Assembly (NCBI RefSeq): GCF_000264905.1
Contig: NW_006763140.1
Location: 110,713 to 174,712 of the forward strand
Direction of reading: 5' to 3'
DNA length: 64,000 bases
Origin: Stereum hirsutum FP-91666 SS1
Lineage: Eukaryota; Basidiomycota; Agaricomycetes; Russulales; Stereaceae
Position numbers and translations under genes: made by a program. The stretch's first letter is position 1. Every line of letters begins with the position of its first letter. Shown piece after piece: positions 54,567 to 64,000 of this stretch. The notes below the pieces were generated by a model. It was not told the DNA's origin. It saw nothing but the letters and a program-made list of their open reading frames with translations, and did not search any database.

Positions 54567-57002
54567 ATGAGCTTCCAACTGGTCTACGCTCGAGGTAAGT
54601 CCTGTTTAGAACGCGCCGGACTCGCATTCGATGGTGTTGCGTTTGAGGCAAAGACTAATAATACCTTCAAAGTCAGTGATAAAAGAGCAGCGATGTACTC
54701 TGTCCCCACCGTCGATACCGATCGTGAAGGTACGTTCAGACTTTTTCCTTTCGAATCAATACTGACCGCTCGGTATTCTATTCCAGGGTGCAATGTGGCG
54801 TCCGAGGACTTATCTCTGGCGTTCGATGGCGTGGCTGCGTTGGGCCTGTCTGCTGCCGCAATTACCGGAGAAAGTACACCACAACCTTCTCATCTTCGAG
54901 AATATCTATTGAAGCTTTTGATTCTGGTAGCAGATACCGTCGAGAACGGGCCTATCAAGCAGGTGGTCACGATACAAGAAGGGAAATATCTTGTTAATGT
55001 TCGTCAATCGTGCTCCGTAGACATACGCTATTGCATTCTAACATTGTTATGCGTATAGGGAAAGGAGGTCCCGTCTGTTCCTCAGCACGAACGATGTACA
55101 GCTTGCGCCAGACGCCACCAAGAGTGCTCTGGATGGGACGGAGTCCCATGTGCTGCTTGCCTTTCCTCTGGTGGACGGAAATGCTCGAAGAGTCAAAGTG
55201 AGCTCGATTCATCCATCTACTAGCTGTTTCTTTGGGCTACTGTTCCTAACCCGTGCTTGTGGCTTATAGTCACTGGCTCAACTGGAGCAACGACGTACAA
55301 CGTGAGTCTGATTAGTATTGTACCCATGTTGAACAAACACTGAGCATACCTTCGTCCAGGGGCGACCAGTATACGCCGAGCCACCGTGTGGTCACTGCCT
55401 GAAGAAGGGATTTGACTGTACCGGACTTCCGCTCGGACGTTGCGATTCTTGTAGAGATTTGCGTCACCGCTGCTCCCGGTCCATGATCCAAACCCGTCTC
55501 CGCCAGAAAGGTGACTATATGCGCATTTTCCTCGGGTGAATCATCTCAATATGTCCAAAATCTGTCAGATTCTTCGACTTTTTCAATCGTCCCCTACCTC
55601 AAATCTCAGATATCGCTCCTGCCGGAAGACATCAGATATCGTATCACGTATAATATCCGGGGCGTCGACATTTCTGTCGACATCCTACCGCCTAATCTAC
55701 GACCCCAGACTTCCGACTCCGAATCCGATACGAGTGTCGTTCCCCTCGGGTGGATCGAATTTCAATCTACCGACGTGTGTCCTGTGGTAGAACTCGGACG
55801 CCCGGGCGATGTATGGATACGCTCGCCCAGCGAAAACTCCACACAGCCGTCCTCAGAGGTGGTATACGTATGCGGAGAGTTAGATGGGAACGGTGCTGCG
55901 CAGTGGTCCCTCGTTTCATCGGAGCAGCTGCACCAATCGACGAGGAAAGATCCGCTCAGACACCCTCTTGTTCGCGGGTGCGTTTTTGGGAGGTCTGAAA
56001 CGCTAAGATACTGCTGGAGAGAAATATCTGACGAACCGAGTGAACCGGGTACATATGTCCTATAATATATATTCCTTAACATTCGCTAACGCTTGCTGCT
56101 CATATTCTCCTCCAGAACCCATCATAGGGAATAAAAGGGCATTGGATACCATTGCTGATACGGCGGACATAACGATCGCTGCCCCACCTGGAGCCAAGCG
56201 TAGCCGCCAATCGCAAGATCCTCACAGTCACCACGTCCACTTCTCCCCATTCGTAATCGTTCGACATTGCACCCCTTTGTCTCCTCTTCCATCGCGCTTC
56301 CAAGAATTTGCCACCCAAACCAAACCAAAGAAACGTTCGCCTCGCAGGCCACGAGGGCAAATAGTCTCCTTTGATGGTGATGGTGCTGCGACCGCGGTAC
56401 CACTCCCCTCCGGTGAAGCGCAGAATATCAATACTCAAGCGATAGCGTCTACCGAGGGCAAACCATCTCTCGAAGTCGAGCCGCGTGGAACTGTTTCCGC
56501 AGGTGCTCCAGCGGGTATCGACTCTCCCGGAATACGACTTTCTGACTCAGACCACATCATAACTCCCTCAGAATCCAACCCCTCTGATGTTCCTCGCGAT
56601 ATGTCCTCGGAAAATACAGCGAGGGTCGAGCTTTCCGCTGGCGGTGACCTCAGTTCCTCCGAAAGTAGCCTTCCCGCCCGTCTTCCAGTATCAGACACTA
56701 CAGCATCCCTTACATCTTCTCCCAACGACCAACCCAACTCTGGAACGATCACTCATACACCGACTTACGTTCCTTCACCAACCGACTCGAACTCACGGGC
56801 AACAACCGAGGACGGACCACAGACAATCATGGCATCGATGGAAGGCGGCGTCACAACCCTTTGGAAGGTCTTGAGTCAGGTTCATGGTGGCGACTTCGAT
56901 GCGGTGATGATCGATACGTGTGAGGGACTTGTACTGGTGTTGCAGCAGCTTCAGGGGAAGTATCGCGCTTCCATCGCTGACGAGAGTAGTAAAGGTTCTT
57001 GA
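54567..57002 (+). CDS. protein with two Cys6 (Zn2Cys6-like) clusters
   Basis: Seven exons (54567-54729, 54787-54998, 55059-55197, 55270-55301, 55360-55510, 55569-56048, 56116-57002) give 687 residues. Cluster 1 has Cys at about 138, 141, 148, 156, 159 and 167 (C-x2-C-x6-C-x7-C-x2-C-x7-C). Cluster 2 has Cys at about 192, 195, 202, 210, 213 and 220 (C-x2-C-x6-C-x7-C-x2-C-x6-C). This spacing suits a binuclear zinc cluster as in fungal Zn2Cys6 regulators, but two in tandem are unusual and the basic residues of DNA-binding GAL4-type fingers are sparse. The middle (QISLLPEDIRYRITYNIRG) looks folded. The C-terminal 300 residues are disordered with basic NLS-like stretches (KPKKRSPRRPRG). It is probably nuclear, with a regulatory role inferred only from the clusters. 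The N-terminal exon is the least certain, since the true start may lie upstream. Confidence 0.75.
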
Positions 57003-57465
57003 TGTAGATGAGGTGATTCTTGTGTGGCTCGTGCTCCGATCTTGAGGGTGGAAATCTTGTGATGGAAATACGGACGGTGTGTACGAGGGAGGGTGTTCGG
57101 AGCTGCTTGTGCGATTTTTTTCCGTGGACAATGGGACTTGTGCCCGTAGGACTTCTTCCGGCCTGTTCTTCTCTCTCTTTAGTCTTCTCTTCAATTTAGT
57201 CGATCTATGTCCCTACCGAGAAAGACGACATTCCCCAGAGAGGACAGGAAGAGCACGTCCCGACCCGCAGCAGTGAAGTTTGTCATACATCATACTTATG
57301 TCGAGTTCACTGCGTCGAGAACTCGGAACCACGCAAAACTCTGGGCGACATCATCCATGCAGACTCATAAATAACAATTCATTTCATCAAATACATCCAT
57401 GACTTCGAGCACGACTGGGGACAGCTTATATGACGACTTGAGAGTAAGAGTTTGTCCCCGATTCT
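57003..57465. other. convergent 3' region
   Basis: A 0.46-kb gap between two convergent genes. Nothing recognisable. Confidence 0.5.
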
Positions 57466-57829
57466 CTACTGGCATTGCAATCCAGCGTTGGTGGCCTTGC
57501 AAGCTACACAATTATACACAAAACGTTATCGTCAGAGTCTTCGCAAATGTTTACATGAATGTACGACTTACTGCCCGAGATGATGGGTCCGTTTGAGTCG
57601 CCGTCGAGGTAGTATTTGCACGAGTCGCCAGCGACGTACTGGTTTCCGCCGTTGCAAGCGGCCCCTATAACAAAATAACGCGTAGTCAGAGGGTGTGTTG
57701 TTTAACAGATATATCGGTGAACAAAGAGATGGAGGGAAAGGTCGTACAGGGGTCCTTAGCAATGGCGCTGACGCCTGAGACGAAGAGGAACGCAGAGGCG
57801 ACGGCGAAGAAGAGCTGGGTGACTTGCAT
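57466..57829 (-). CDS. small secreted Cys-containing protein, copy 1
   Basis: Three exons (57829-57748, 57664-57572, 57503-57466) give 70 residues, too short for simple ORF calling. A signal peptide (MQVTQLFFAVASAFLFVSG, likely cut after VSA) precedes a mature chain of about 45 residues with four cysteines in the contexts AACNGG, DSCKY, GTCK and LQCQ at the C-terminus. It is nearly identical to the gene at 59889-60220 but has five extra residues (YLDGD) in the middle. Small secreted proteins of this size with four Cys are common in mushrooms; roles may include effector, antimicrobial or wall functions, but no family is recognised. An AT-rich ctatataata box lies upstream at 57933-57942. Identical splice sites and phases in both copies support the model. 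Confidence 0.8.
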
Positions 57830-57942
57830 TGTGAATGAGAGGAGAAGTAGGTGTGGGTGCAAGTTGGTGTGGATGGTCTGTTGAGTGCTTGAGTGAGCTA
57901 CGAATGATGAGTAGACGACGAGAGGCTGAGCCTATTATATAG

Positions 57943-59766
57943 ATTTTGGCATCCACTTGACAGATATGACTTGTGAGGAGGAATATACGACGTTCGGCTC
58001 AGGCGACAGAGTGCTTCGTGATGGTGGAGAAAAGAAAGTGTACTGCATAACAACGCGACAAAATGGGGCCTAGGTTAATTGGGGAGACCTCAGTTGAGAT
58101 GTGGCTAATTTGCGTCACTCGTAAGATGTTGGGCGCAGTCGAACGATGGCATCTCAATGTGCACTTGTTCAACTCGGCCTATAGTCACAAGAGCATACAC
58201 CACTAGAGCGAATACATTCAGTCAACTTGAGAATCAAGGGTATGGATTGTGGAATGATACTCCACCCAGATTACATGGACCGTTGCGAGCCGACATTGAC
58301 ACCGTCTGATACTGGACGTATCCCCCTTCCGGCAGGATTCTATTGTTCAGCGCAAGCGAGATCAAAGTGCGCCGTTCCGCATCATGGTACCAACGATATC
58401 CAGATTTGCATTTGAAACGAGGGTACGAAGAGGGTTAAGATCAACGGTGACGATTGGGGCTGTCCGACGCGATAGATTGACCACCACGAACAACAGACTC
58501 CACAAGTGAATAACTAGGTGAGCATATCCGTGAAAGTATTAAAAAAAACAGAGAACACCCTAAAGCATGGAGGAGGAGCTGCTCGCAAACTCAGTATACG
58601 CCGACATCGGTTTCTCATGAGTTGAAGTTTAGTTGAAGGTCGGCTTGACGTCCATTGACGACTAAGAGCTACGATAGACTTCCTCGCTCGCTGGGTAGAC
58701 TTGGGGTGGACAAACGTGGGTGAAGTTTGGCTCGAGAGTATGCATGGCTCACAGCTTCAAGTAGGGCTAGGATGGTAGAAGGGAGTTCAGAGGTTAACTT
58801 GACACTGGACGGTCCACCAGAAGCCTTCAATTTCTCGAGGGGAAATTTGCCTCGGGCGGAGTTTGGCGGAGCTGGAAGTCTTTCCGGTATCAGCCACCGG
58901 ATTTCGCATTCATCCAACCCTTCACCTCGTACGCATTTTTTATGTGAGATATGTCACAAGAAGGGCTCGTTTTCGTCAAATTTGCGGCATATATTACCGC
59001 TGAAGACTCCATCTGCGTACTGACCACGCAAAAATCCATAAACGAAGAGTCCATCGCGGATTCAGATCATTGCAGTCCATCCTACATAGACCTGCAGCCT
59101 GAGCTCTCCACAAACATCCTAGGTGAGCGTCCATCAACTCCACAAAACATCGTCGTACGCATCGAGACCTCGATCGCCTCCTATTTTTAGAGCGTCGTTG
59201 TTCTGACAGATATTTTGCATGACTGCTATGCGCATGCCACGTCACGACGCACCGTCCATTCAAATCTACGGAGAGCATAGAGCGTTGGCGACCATCGTGA
59301 TTGCCTTCTGATCCGCTGTAACTGGACTGACTCATGTCGCGATCTCTTTCTTCTCCTCTCGCACTGCCGTAGTTCTCCTGTGTGACGCGCAATCTCATCT
59401 TCCCTTAGATGTGGAGGATCAGCCATTCTCCACATCGAGTTCAATGGGATGGAGCTCACTGATCTTTTTACCCTCGAAATTTATCACTCAAAGTCAGGGC
59501 TAATTGTTGACATCCGCTCCTCCCTCACGCAGAACCCCCCGTTCTATCTCGCTCGGAAGTTGAGATGATATTCAAAACTCTTGGAGAGACCCCAGTTTCC
59601 GCGCGTTCATCTACAAAGAAATCATGAAACAGAGGTTCGAAGGTAGCAGAGCATGACGAGTTTCGCGGTGAACTGTTCTTTGGATACTCTATACTTTCGA
59701 CGACCTACTCGACTGCGCCCTCAATCTCGTCTCTGGGGAATTCCATGCAGTAGGCGTTCCAAACCA
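57943..59766. other. spacer between head-to-head secreted-protein copies
   Basis: About 1.8 kb that holds both promoters. Frames at 58669-58917 (-) and 58727-59023 (+) overlap in antisense and show no domain; I see no gene. Confidence 0.45.
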
Positions 59767-59774
59767 TATATAAA
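59767..59774 (+). promoter_or_regulatory. TATA box of secreted protein copy 2
   Basis: TATATAAA lies 115 bp upstream of the ATG at 59889. Confidence 0.6.
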
Positions 59775-59888
59775 GCCCACAGTCTCAGCCTTCTATCTCA
59801 TCATCCACAGCTCACTCTCATCTTCCAGCGTCCAACCACTCAACACAAATATCTGCTCTACCCAACCCAACTACCTTCAGCTCTCATC

Positions 59889-60220
59889 ATGCAGTTCACC
59901 CAGCTCTTCTTCACCGTCGCCTCTGCATTCCTCTTCGTCTCAGGCGTCAGCGCCATTGCTAAGGACCCTTGTACGGCCTCTCCGCTCATTCTGTTGGGCT
60001 GAATATGACTCTGACTCTATATGGTTTTGTAATAGGGGCCGCTTGCAATGGCGGAAACCAGTACGTCGCCGGCGACTCGTGCAAGTACTCCAACGGACCC
60101 ATCATCTCTGGAAGTACGTGTGAACCATGGGCTACCATCTCGTACAGGGCTGGATACTGACGTGCGGGTGACCTCATTGCAGCTTGCAAGTCCACGAACG
60201 CGGGCTTGCAGTGCCAGTAA
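59889..60220 (+). CDS. small secreted Cys-containing protein, copy 2
   Basis: Three exons (59889-59970, 60036-60113, 60183-60220) give 65 residues. The signal peptide (MQFTQLFFTVASAFLFVSG) is almost the same as in the copy at 57466-57829; exon 1 of the two genes differs at only about 5 of 82 bases. The mature chain of about 40 residues has four cysteines (AACNGG, DSCKY, GTCKS, LQCQ). The two copies stand head to head about 2.1 kb apart, so one arose by a recent inverted duplication. The protein is extracellular and its function unknown. It differs from copy 1 by lacking five residues after the CKY motif and by a few substitutions. A good TATA box precedes it. Confidence 0.82.
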
Positions 60221-61301
60221 ATTTCTCAAAGGACCACGTTCCGTATCATAACAAGGTTAGTCCTCAAAACAAGGTGCTTGCGGATTATTTACTCATTATT
60301 CGTGCTCTGTGATATTTATGGTATCCAGGATTTTGTCTGCTGCTGTACGATAGTTCTGTGTTTCTGTCACCGAAGTACTTACTACGAGAGACATTGAAGT
60401 TGATATTTATAAACTATGACTTGAGAGGTCCCGTCAGCCATGTCTGTGTTTGTGCGGGAGACGTCCAATTATTTGAAAAGTACTACATTTGCGCCTACCT
60501 CTAGAGCTAGCGCATGTGGTTGATCCCACGGAAAACCTGTTGAATGCGAGGGAAGGTGCGCTCGCAAGAACAAGCAAGACCGCCTCGCGCGCCACCCTGG
60601 TGGCCCAGAAAGGACAGTGTTGTTGTTGAAGCCACGCGAACATTACGTAAGATGACCGTCGCGTCCGCCTTGGCCTGCCAACCGAGTTCCCAAGAACGGA
60701 TGCTCTTTGTCTGCAACATCTCTCTGTCTACATATCTCTCAACGGCCACAAGGACAAGGACTGAACCAACAAGGGTTTTTGTCTTCAATATCCTGGACAG
60801 TAAGGATAGCTTCGGATTTCATGACGGCGCAGGTTATTGGCGCTCAATCCGAAGGTGCGTTTCTTGTTCGATGCTGGAGTACGTAGTGAGCACGTCGCGT
60901 GCGGGTTAGTCAAGGTATACATGCTATTGAGACGATTCGTAATGCGATATCAAACAGCGAAAAGCTGGACTATTTTGAGAGGACTTTACAATGACCAAGT
61001 CCAGCACAACCATAAGCTATGCTCTAGAGCGTACAGCTTTGGCTCGTTCGAGCTGTAGTAGAGAGCCACAATGTCGAACTATCGGCACAGACTTAAACAT
61101 AGTCCAATAGTCTCTAAGAGCAATCGCCCAGATACTGGGACGTCTTGGAAGGAAGTTGTAATGGGCCTAGTGTGGCGCAGTATCGGAGTTGGTTCACGAT
61201 TGCATGATACTTGACCAGCCGTTCACTCCATTCTTACTCTTTCTCACTTGAAAGGGTGTTTCATAACGCAGACTCGAACTGACAACTATCACATGTTACA
61301 G
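60221..61301. other. intergenic; first exon of next gene not located
   Basis: About 1.1 kb. The last gene needs a short 5' exon somewhere here, because its second exon starts at an AG acceptor (61300-61301) with stops just upstream in frame. I could not identify it. Nothing else is recognised. Confidence 0.4.
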
Positions 61302-64000
61302 ATCTGGAGGAAAATTGGGACGATGAGTTCGCCTTTGAAGGCAATACAAACGGCGCAACTACCACCCGCTCTCGCAGATCCAAGGCATCGGACGACACTA
61401 CTGTACGGGTTCAGGGGCACAATGGTCAAAATCAATCGCGACTGACCGAATGGGCGGAGCCTGGTCCCTCCACGCCACCCAAACGCCAACTCATCCCGGA
61501 AGCAGAAAACTGGGACGACGACTTCGAAGACCGCACAGACTCTCCCGTCAAGCGCAAAAGCGCGAGCCACGCTTCCCCCACAACGACAACGACACCACCC
61601 CGCCATATTCGGAGACCGCAACAACAGGGGGACCAGGAACCGGAGAATTGGGACGATGACTTCGACACGGATAAGTCTCCGAGGAAGGAAGGTCCTTGGG
61701 AGAGCTCGGATGAGGAACTGGAGGGTCTTGGGATGGGATTCTCGGATCAGGAGGATAAGACGGTCACGGCCAGGTCACGAAGAGGCATGAACGCGAAGTA
61801 TACACCACCTCCAGTCCTGCCCCTCCCTTCCCATCTTCACCAATTTAGCAGCCTCGATCCTTTCCCAACGTCACCCACCCCATCAGTCTTTTCCGTCCCC
61901 CAGTCCGGCAGGGATTCTGTCGCGTACTCTTTCGCATCTTCAGCACCTCTTCGGCCAGGCGCCGCCCTCGCTTTACCGCCCAGTCCACCCCAGAAGGAGC
62001 GAAGACGACTAAGAAAGAAGTCTCGTCCTCCCGATCACAATGTCTTCGAGCTCCTCGACCGAAGTCGCGACGGCGTTCCACCCGAATCCCCACAACGTTC
62101 CATCCACGATCTTCCATCGCCACAAACTCCACCCCACCTCCCCCTCCCCGACATGAATCCTTCCTCATCTCCACCGAACAGGACGCCACTCCTCTCTCGC
62201 ATCAACTCCGTCAAGAAATGGGGCGTTTCGCGGAAGAAACGTTCGAGCACTACCCCCTCCGAGGTCGAACTCGACGACAACACACCGCGTCCTCCCTCCC
62301 GCATATCCGACCAGTTCGCTCCCCCTCTCGTGCGAAGCCAGAATTCAAGTGGCGACGCGTCGCCGTTCAAAGGCTCCAACGGCAATGGCAGTGGTGGCGG
62401 CGGCGGCGGTGGATGGTTTTTTCGGTCTTCTGGCGGGGGTGGGCCTGAGGCCCCGTCAGCATCAACGCAACAGGCGTACGCGGACCTGAACCTGGATCCG
62501 AACGTGAAACACCAACAATCGATCGGTCGACTTCGAGCGTTCTCTGATGCTCTGGACGATCCGTCTTCGTCGTCAGCATCTCCTGCGGCTGCGAAGAAAA
62601 AGAAATCGATAATTGGGTTTTTGGATCAGCGTCCTTCGAGTCCGTATCACCATCAGCAGCAAGGAGGAAGGTCGACGCCGGATCCGGATCTGGATACGAC
62701 GCCCCCGCCTTCGCCGTTGATGGGTGGTGGTGGTGGTGGTGGTGGTGGTGTTGGGATGGGAAGACGGCCGGCTTCGATGCAGGTGGTGGGTATGAAGCCG
62801 TTCTTTCCTAGAACTGTTAGTGATATGCATTATCACCATCAGCAGCACGGATTTCACATTATGGGAAGATCAGTCTCACGGTCGACGTTCGAGGGAAGTA
62901 CGGACGACTTGGGCGGCAGGGAGAAGAGTGGCGAGAGGGGGCAGAGTAGAGAGAGGGATAACAATGGCCGAGAGAAAGAGGGGTTCACGAGGTGGAGGAG
63001 AATCTCACTGGTGAAGAAGCACAGGAGTTCGAAAAGTATTCCTGTGCAAGAACTGGAGGGACTTCCGGGGCGACTCAGCGCGAGGTCGTCGAGTACGGCG
63101 TTGCCTTTGCCACAAATCTCTGGGCTTCCAAGTTCGGGATCACAGATGCATCTAGGCCTACTACCGCCAATACAACTCGATCCCCCTTCGCCGAACCATC
63201 GTCGTAATGGAAGTGGGACGGAAGTTTCGCTTTCGTCACCGATGGAGGAGCGGACTACCGACTCGTTGCTTCTTCGCCCTTCCTCGTCTCTCAGTAAATC
63301 ATCGTTGACGCAACTTCGCCCATCTCCTTCAATTTCACCATCGTCCTTGAAGTCGACCGCACCGGCGTTGCAACAGACTTCATCTCTTGGTCGATCAACA
63401 CCTGTCCTTGTTCCGAGTCTACCTGGCGGCAGCAGCAGCAGTCATGCTCTGAGCGTGGCTCCTAATGTTTCGCCGTCCGCTGGAACGATTGTGCCAAGGC
63501 GGAATTCGTTGGGCGATTTGAAGATCCCTGCGAGGATCAGTCAGGCGCAGGTCGGGCTGAAGCGAGATCTCGGGATGGTGAGGGAGTTTGCCAGAAGTGT
63601 GGAGAGTGAGTGTCGCTTGATAACGAACCTTCACCTCGTATTCTCTCTCTTTTGCTCAGATGCCCACGGTTTCTGACTCGTCACTGTTAACGATAGGATT
63701 GAAGGAACTGTTGAACATCTATCATAGCCTCGTGGTCGAACTTCAGGCGATCATCCTGACCATTCCGCGATCCCCCTCCCGCTCCGGCACCTCCTCTGCT
63801 CTGCCCATACCTGTCGCCATTCCCTCAAGACCTGAAGGGTTCTTGAACGTAACGCATCGTCGCGCACGCTCGAACACGAACCCTTCGTCAGCGCCACATA
63901 CCCCTGCCGATGACCCACAGCAATACTTCCTAGGCCTCTATCACGCAATCGACGCCCGTTACCAAATCAGCTGGGAATGCGCCGAGCTGCTTATTGAGCT
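61302..64000 (+). CDS. ENWDD[DE]F-motif protein, partial at both ends
   Basis: Two exons are visible: 61302-63605 and 63697 to the window edge, joined in phase; the first exon upstream was not found. The N-terminal part carries three copies of the motif ENWDD[DE]F (61310-61330, 61505-61528, 61643-61666) within 120 residues, each in an acidic setting. Then come about 600 disordered residues rich in Ser and Pro, with poly-Gly (a GGT microsatellite at 62723-62749) and basic patches (RKKRSS, KKWGVSRKK). The last exon begins a helical domain (LKELLNIYHSLVVELQAII and DARYQISWECAELLIEL) that is cut by the edge. Repeated acidic Trp-Asp motifs plus a C-terminal helical domain suggest a spindle-pole or septation-network GAP such as Byr4/Bfa1, but this is a weak guess from recall. 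Confidence 0.78.

Noticed and set aside
58669..59023. Overlapping sense and antisense frames between the secreted-protein copies
   Set aside because: Neither has a signal, domain or splice pattern; overlap on opposite strands suggests chance.

Overview
The window looks like nuclear DNA of a mushroom-forming basidiomycete (Agaricomycetes). Genes are cut by many short (about 45-75 bp) GT-AG introns and stand as separate transcription units on both strands, often with a TATA box 60-110 bp upstream. The gene content also fits: an AA9 polysaccharide monooxygenase, diverged F-box and WD40 genes, two DUF6534-type membrane proteins, tiny Cys-containing secreted proteins and a hAT-type miniature transposon. 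I assign no species. Exon models were built by hand from splice signals, reading phase and family motifs.

Layout. 0-9 kb: mostly non-coding, with a 58-bp hairpin, a 296-bp hAT-like MITE, a Thr-rich small secreted protein (5.6-6.1 kb, +) and tRNase Z (6.5-8.4 kb, -), which carries an apparent one-base homopolymer frameshift. 9.9-18.6 kb: a 21-exon secreted copper amine oxidase and a 12-exon MFS sugar/quinate-type transporter with a cluster of CreA/Mig1-like sites upstream. 19.4-25.1 kb: an F-box gene (+) facing a WD40 gene (-). 25-29 kb: gene-poor, with an 18-bp tandem repeat and a decayed array of about 180-bp repeats. 29.1-34.8 kb: a 1434-residue disordered protein with five AT-hooks and a C-terminal six-cysteine cluster, with a 1.15-kb intron that holds a long hairpin. 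37.1-40.1 kb: a WD40 gene (+) facing an F-box gene (-), the mirror image of the pair at 19-25 kb. 41.2-42.3 kb: AA9 LPMO. 43.4-50.8 kb: two DUF6534-type paralogues on the minus strand with an unrecognised gene between them. 52.3-54.0 kb: TatD-family nuclease with a possible mitochondrial leader. 54.6-57.0 kb: a protein with two six-cysteine clusters of the same type as the AT-hook protein. 57.5-60.2 kb: two nearly identical 65-70-residue secreted proteins, head to head. 61.3 kb to the edge: a protein with three ENWDD[DE]F motifs, cut by the window end.

There is no biosynthetic cluster and no plainly coordinated system. Secreted oxidative and carbohydrate functions (amine oxidase, AA9, sugar transporter) sit beside housekeeping RNA/DNA enzymes (tRNase Z, TatD). 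The most distinctive points are the mirrored F-box/WD40 pairs, the repeated CxxC-x6-C-[ST]G clusters in two unrelated large proteins, the intronic hairpin, and the recent inverted duplication of a tiny secreted protein.
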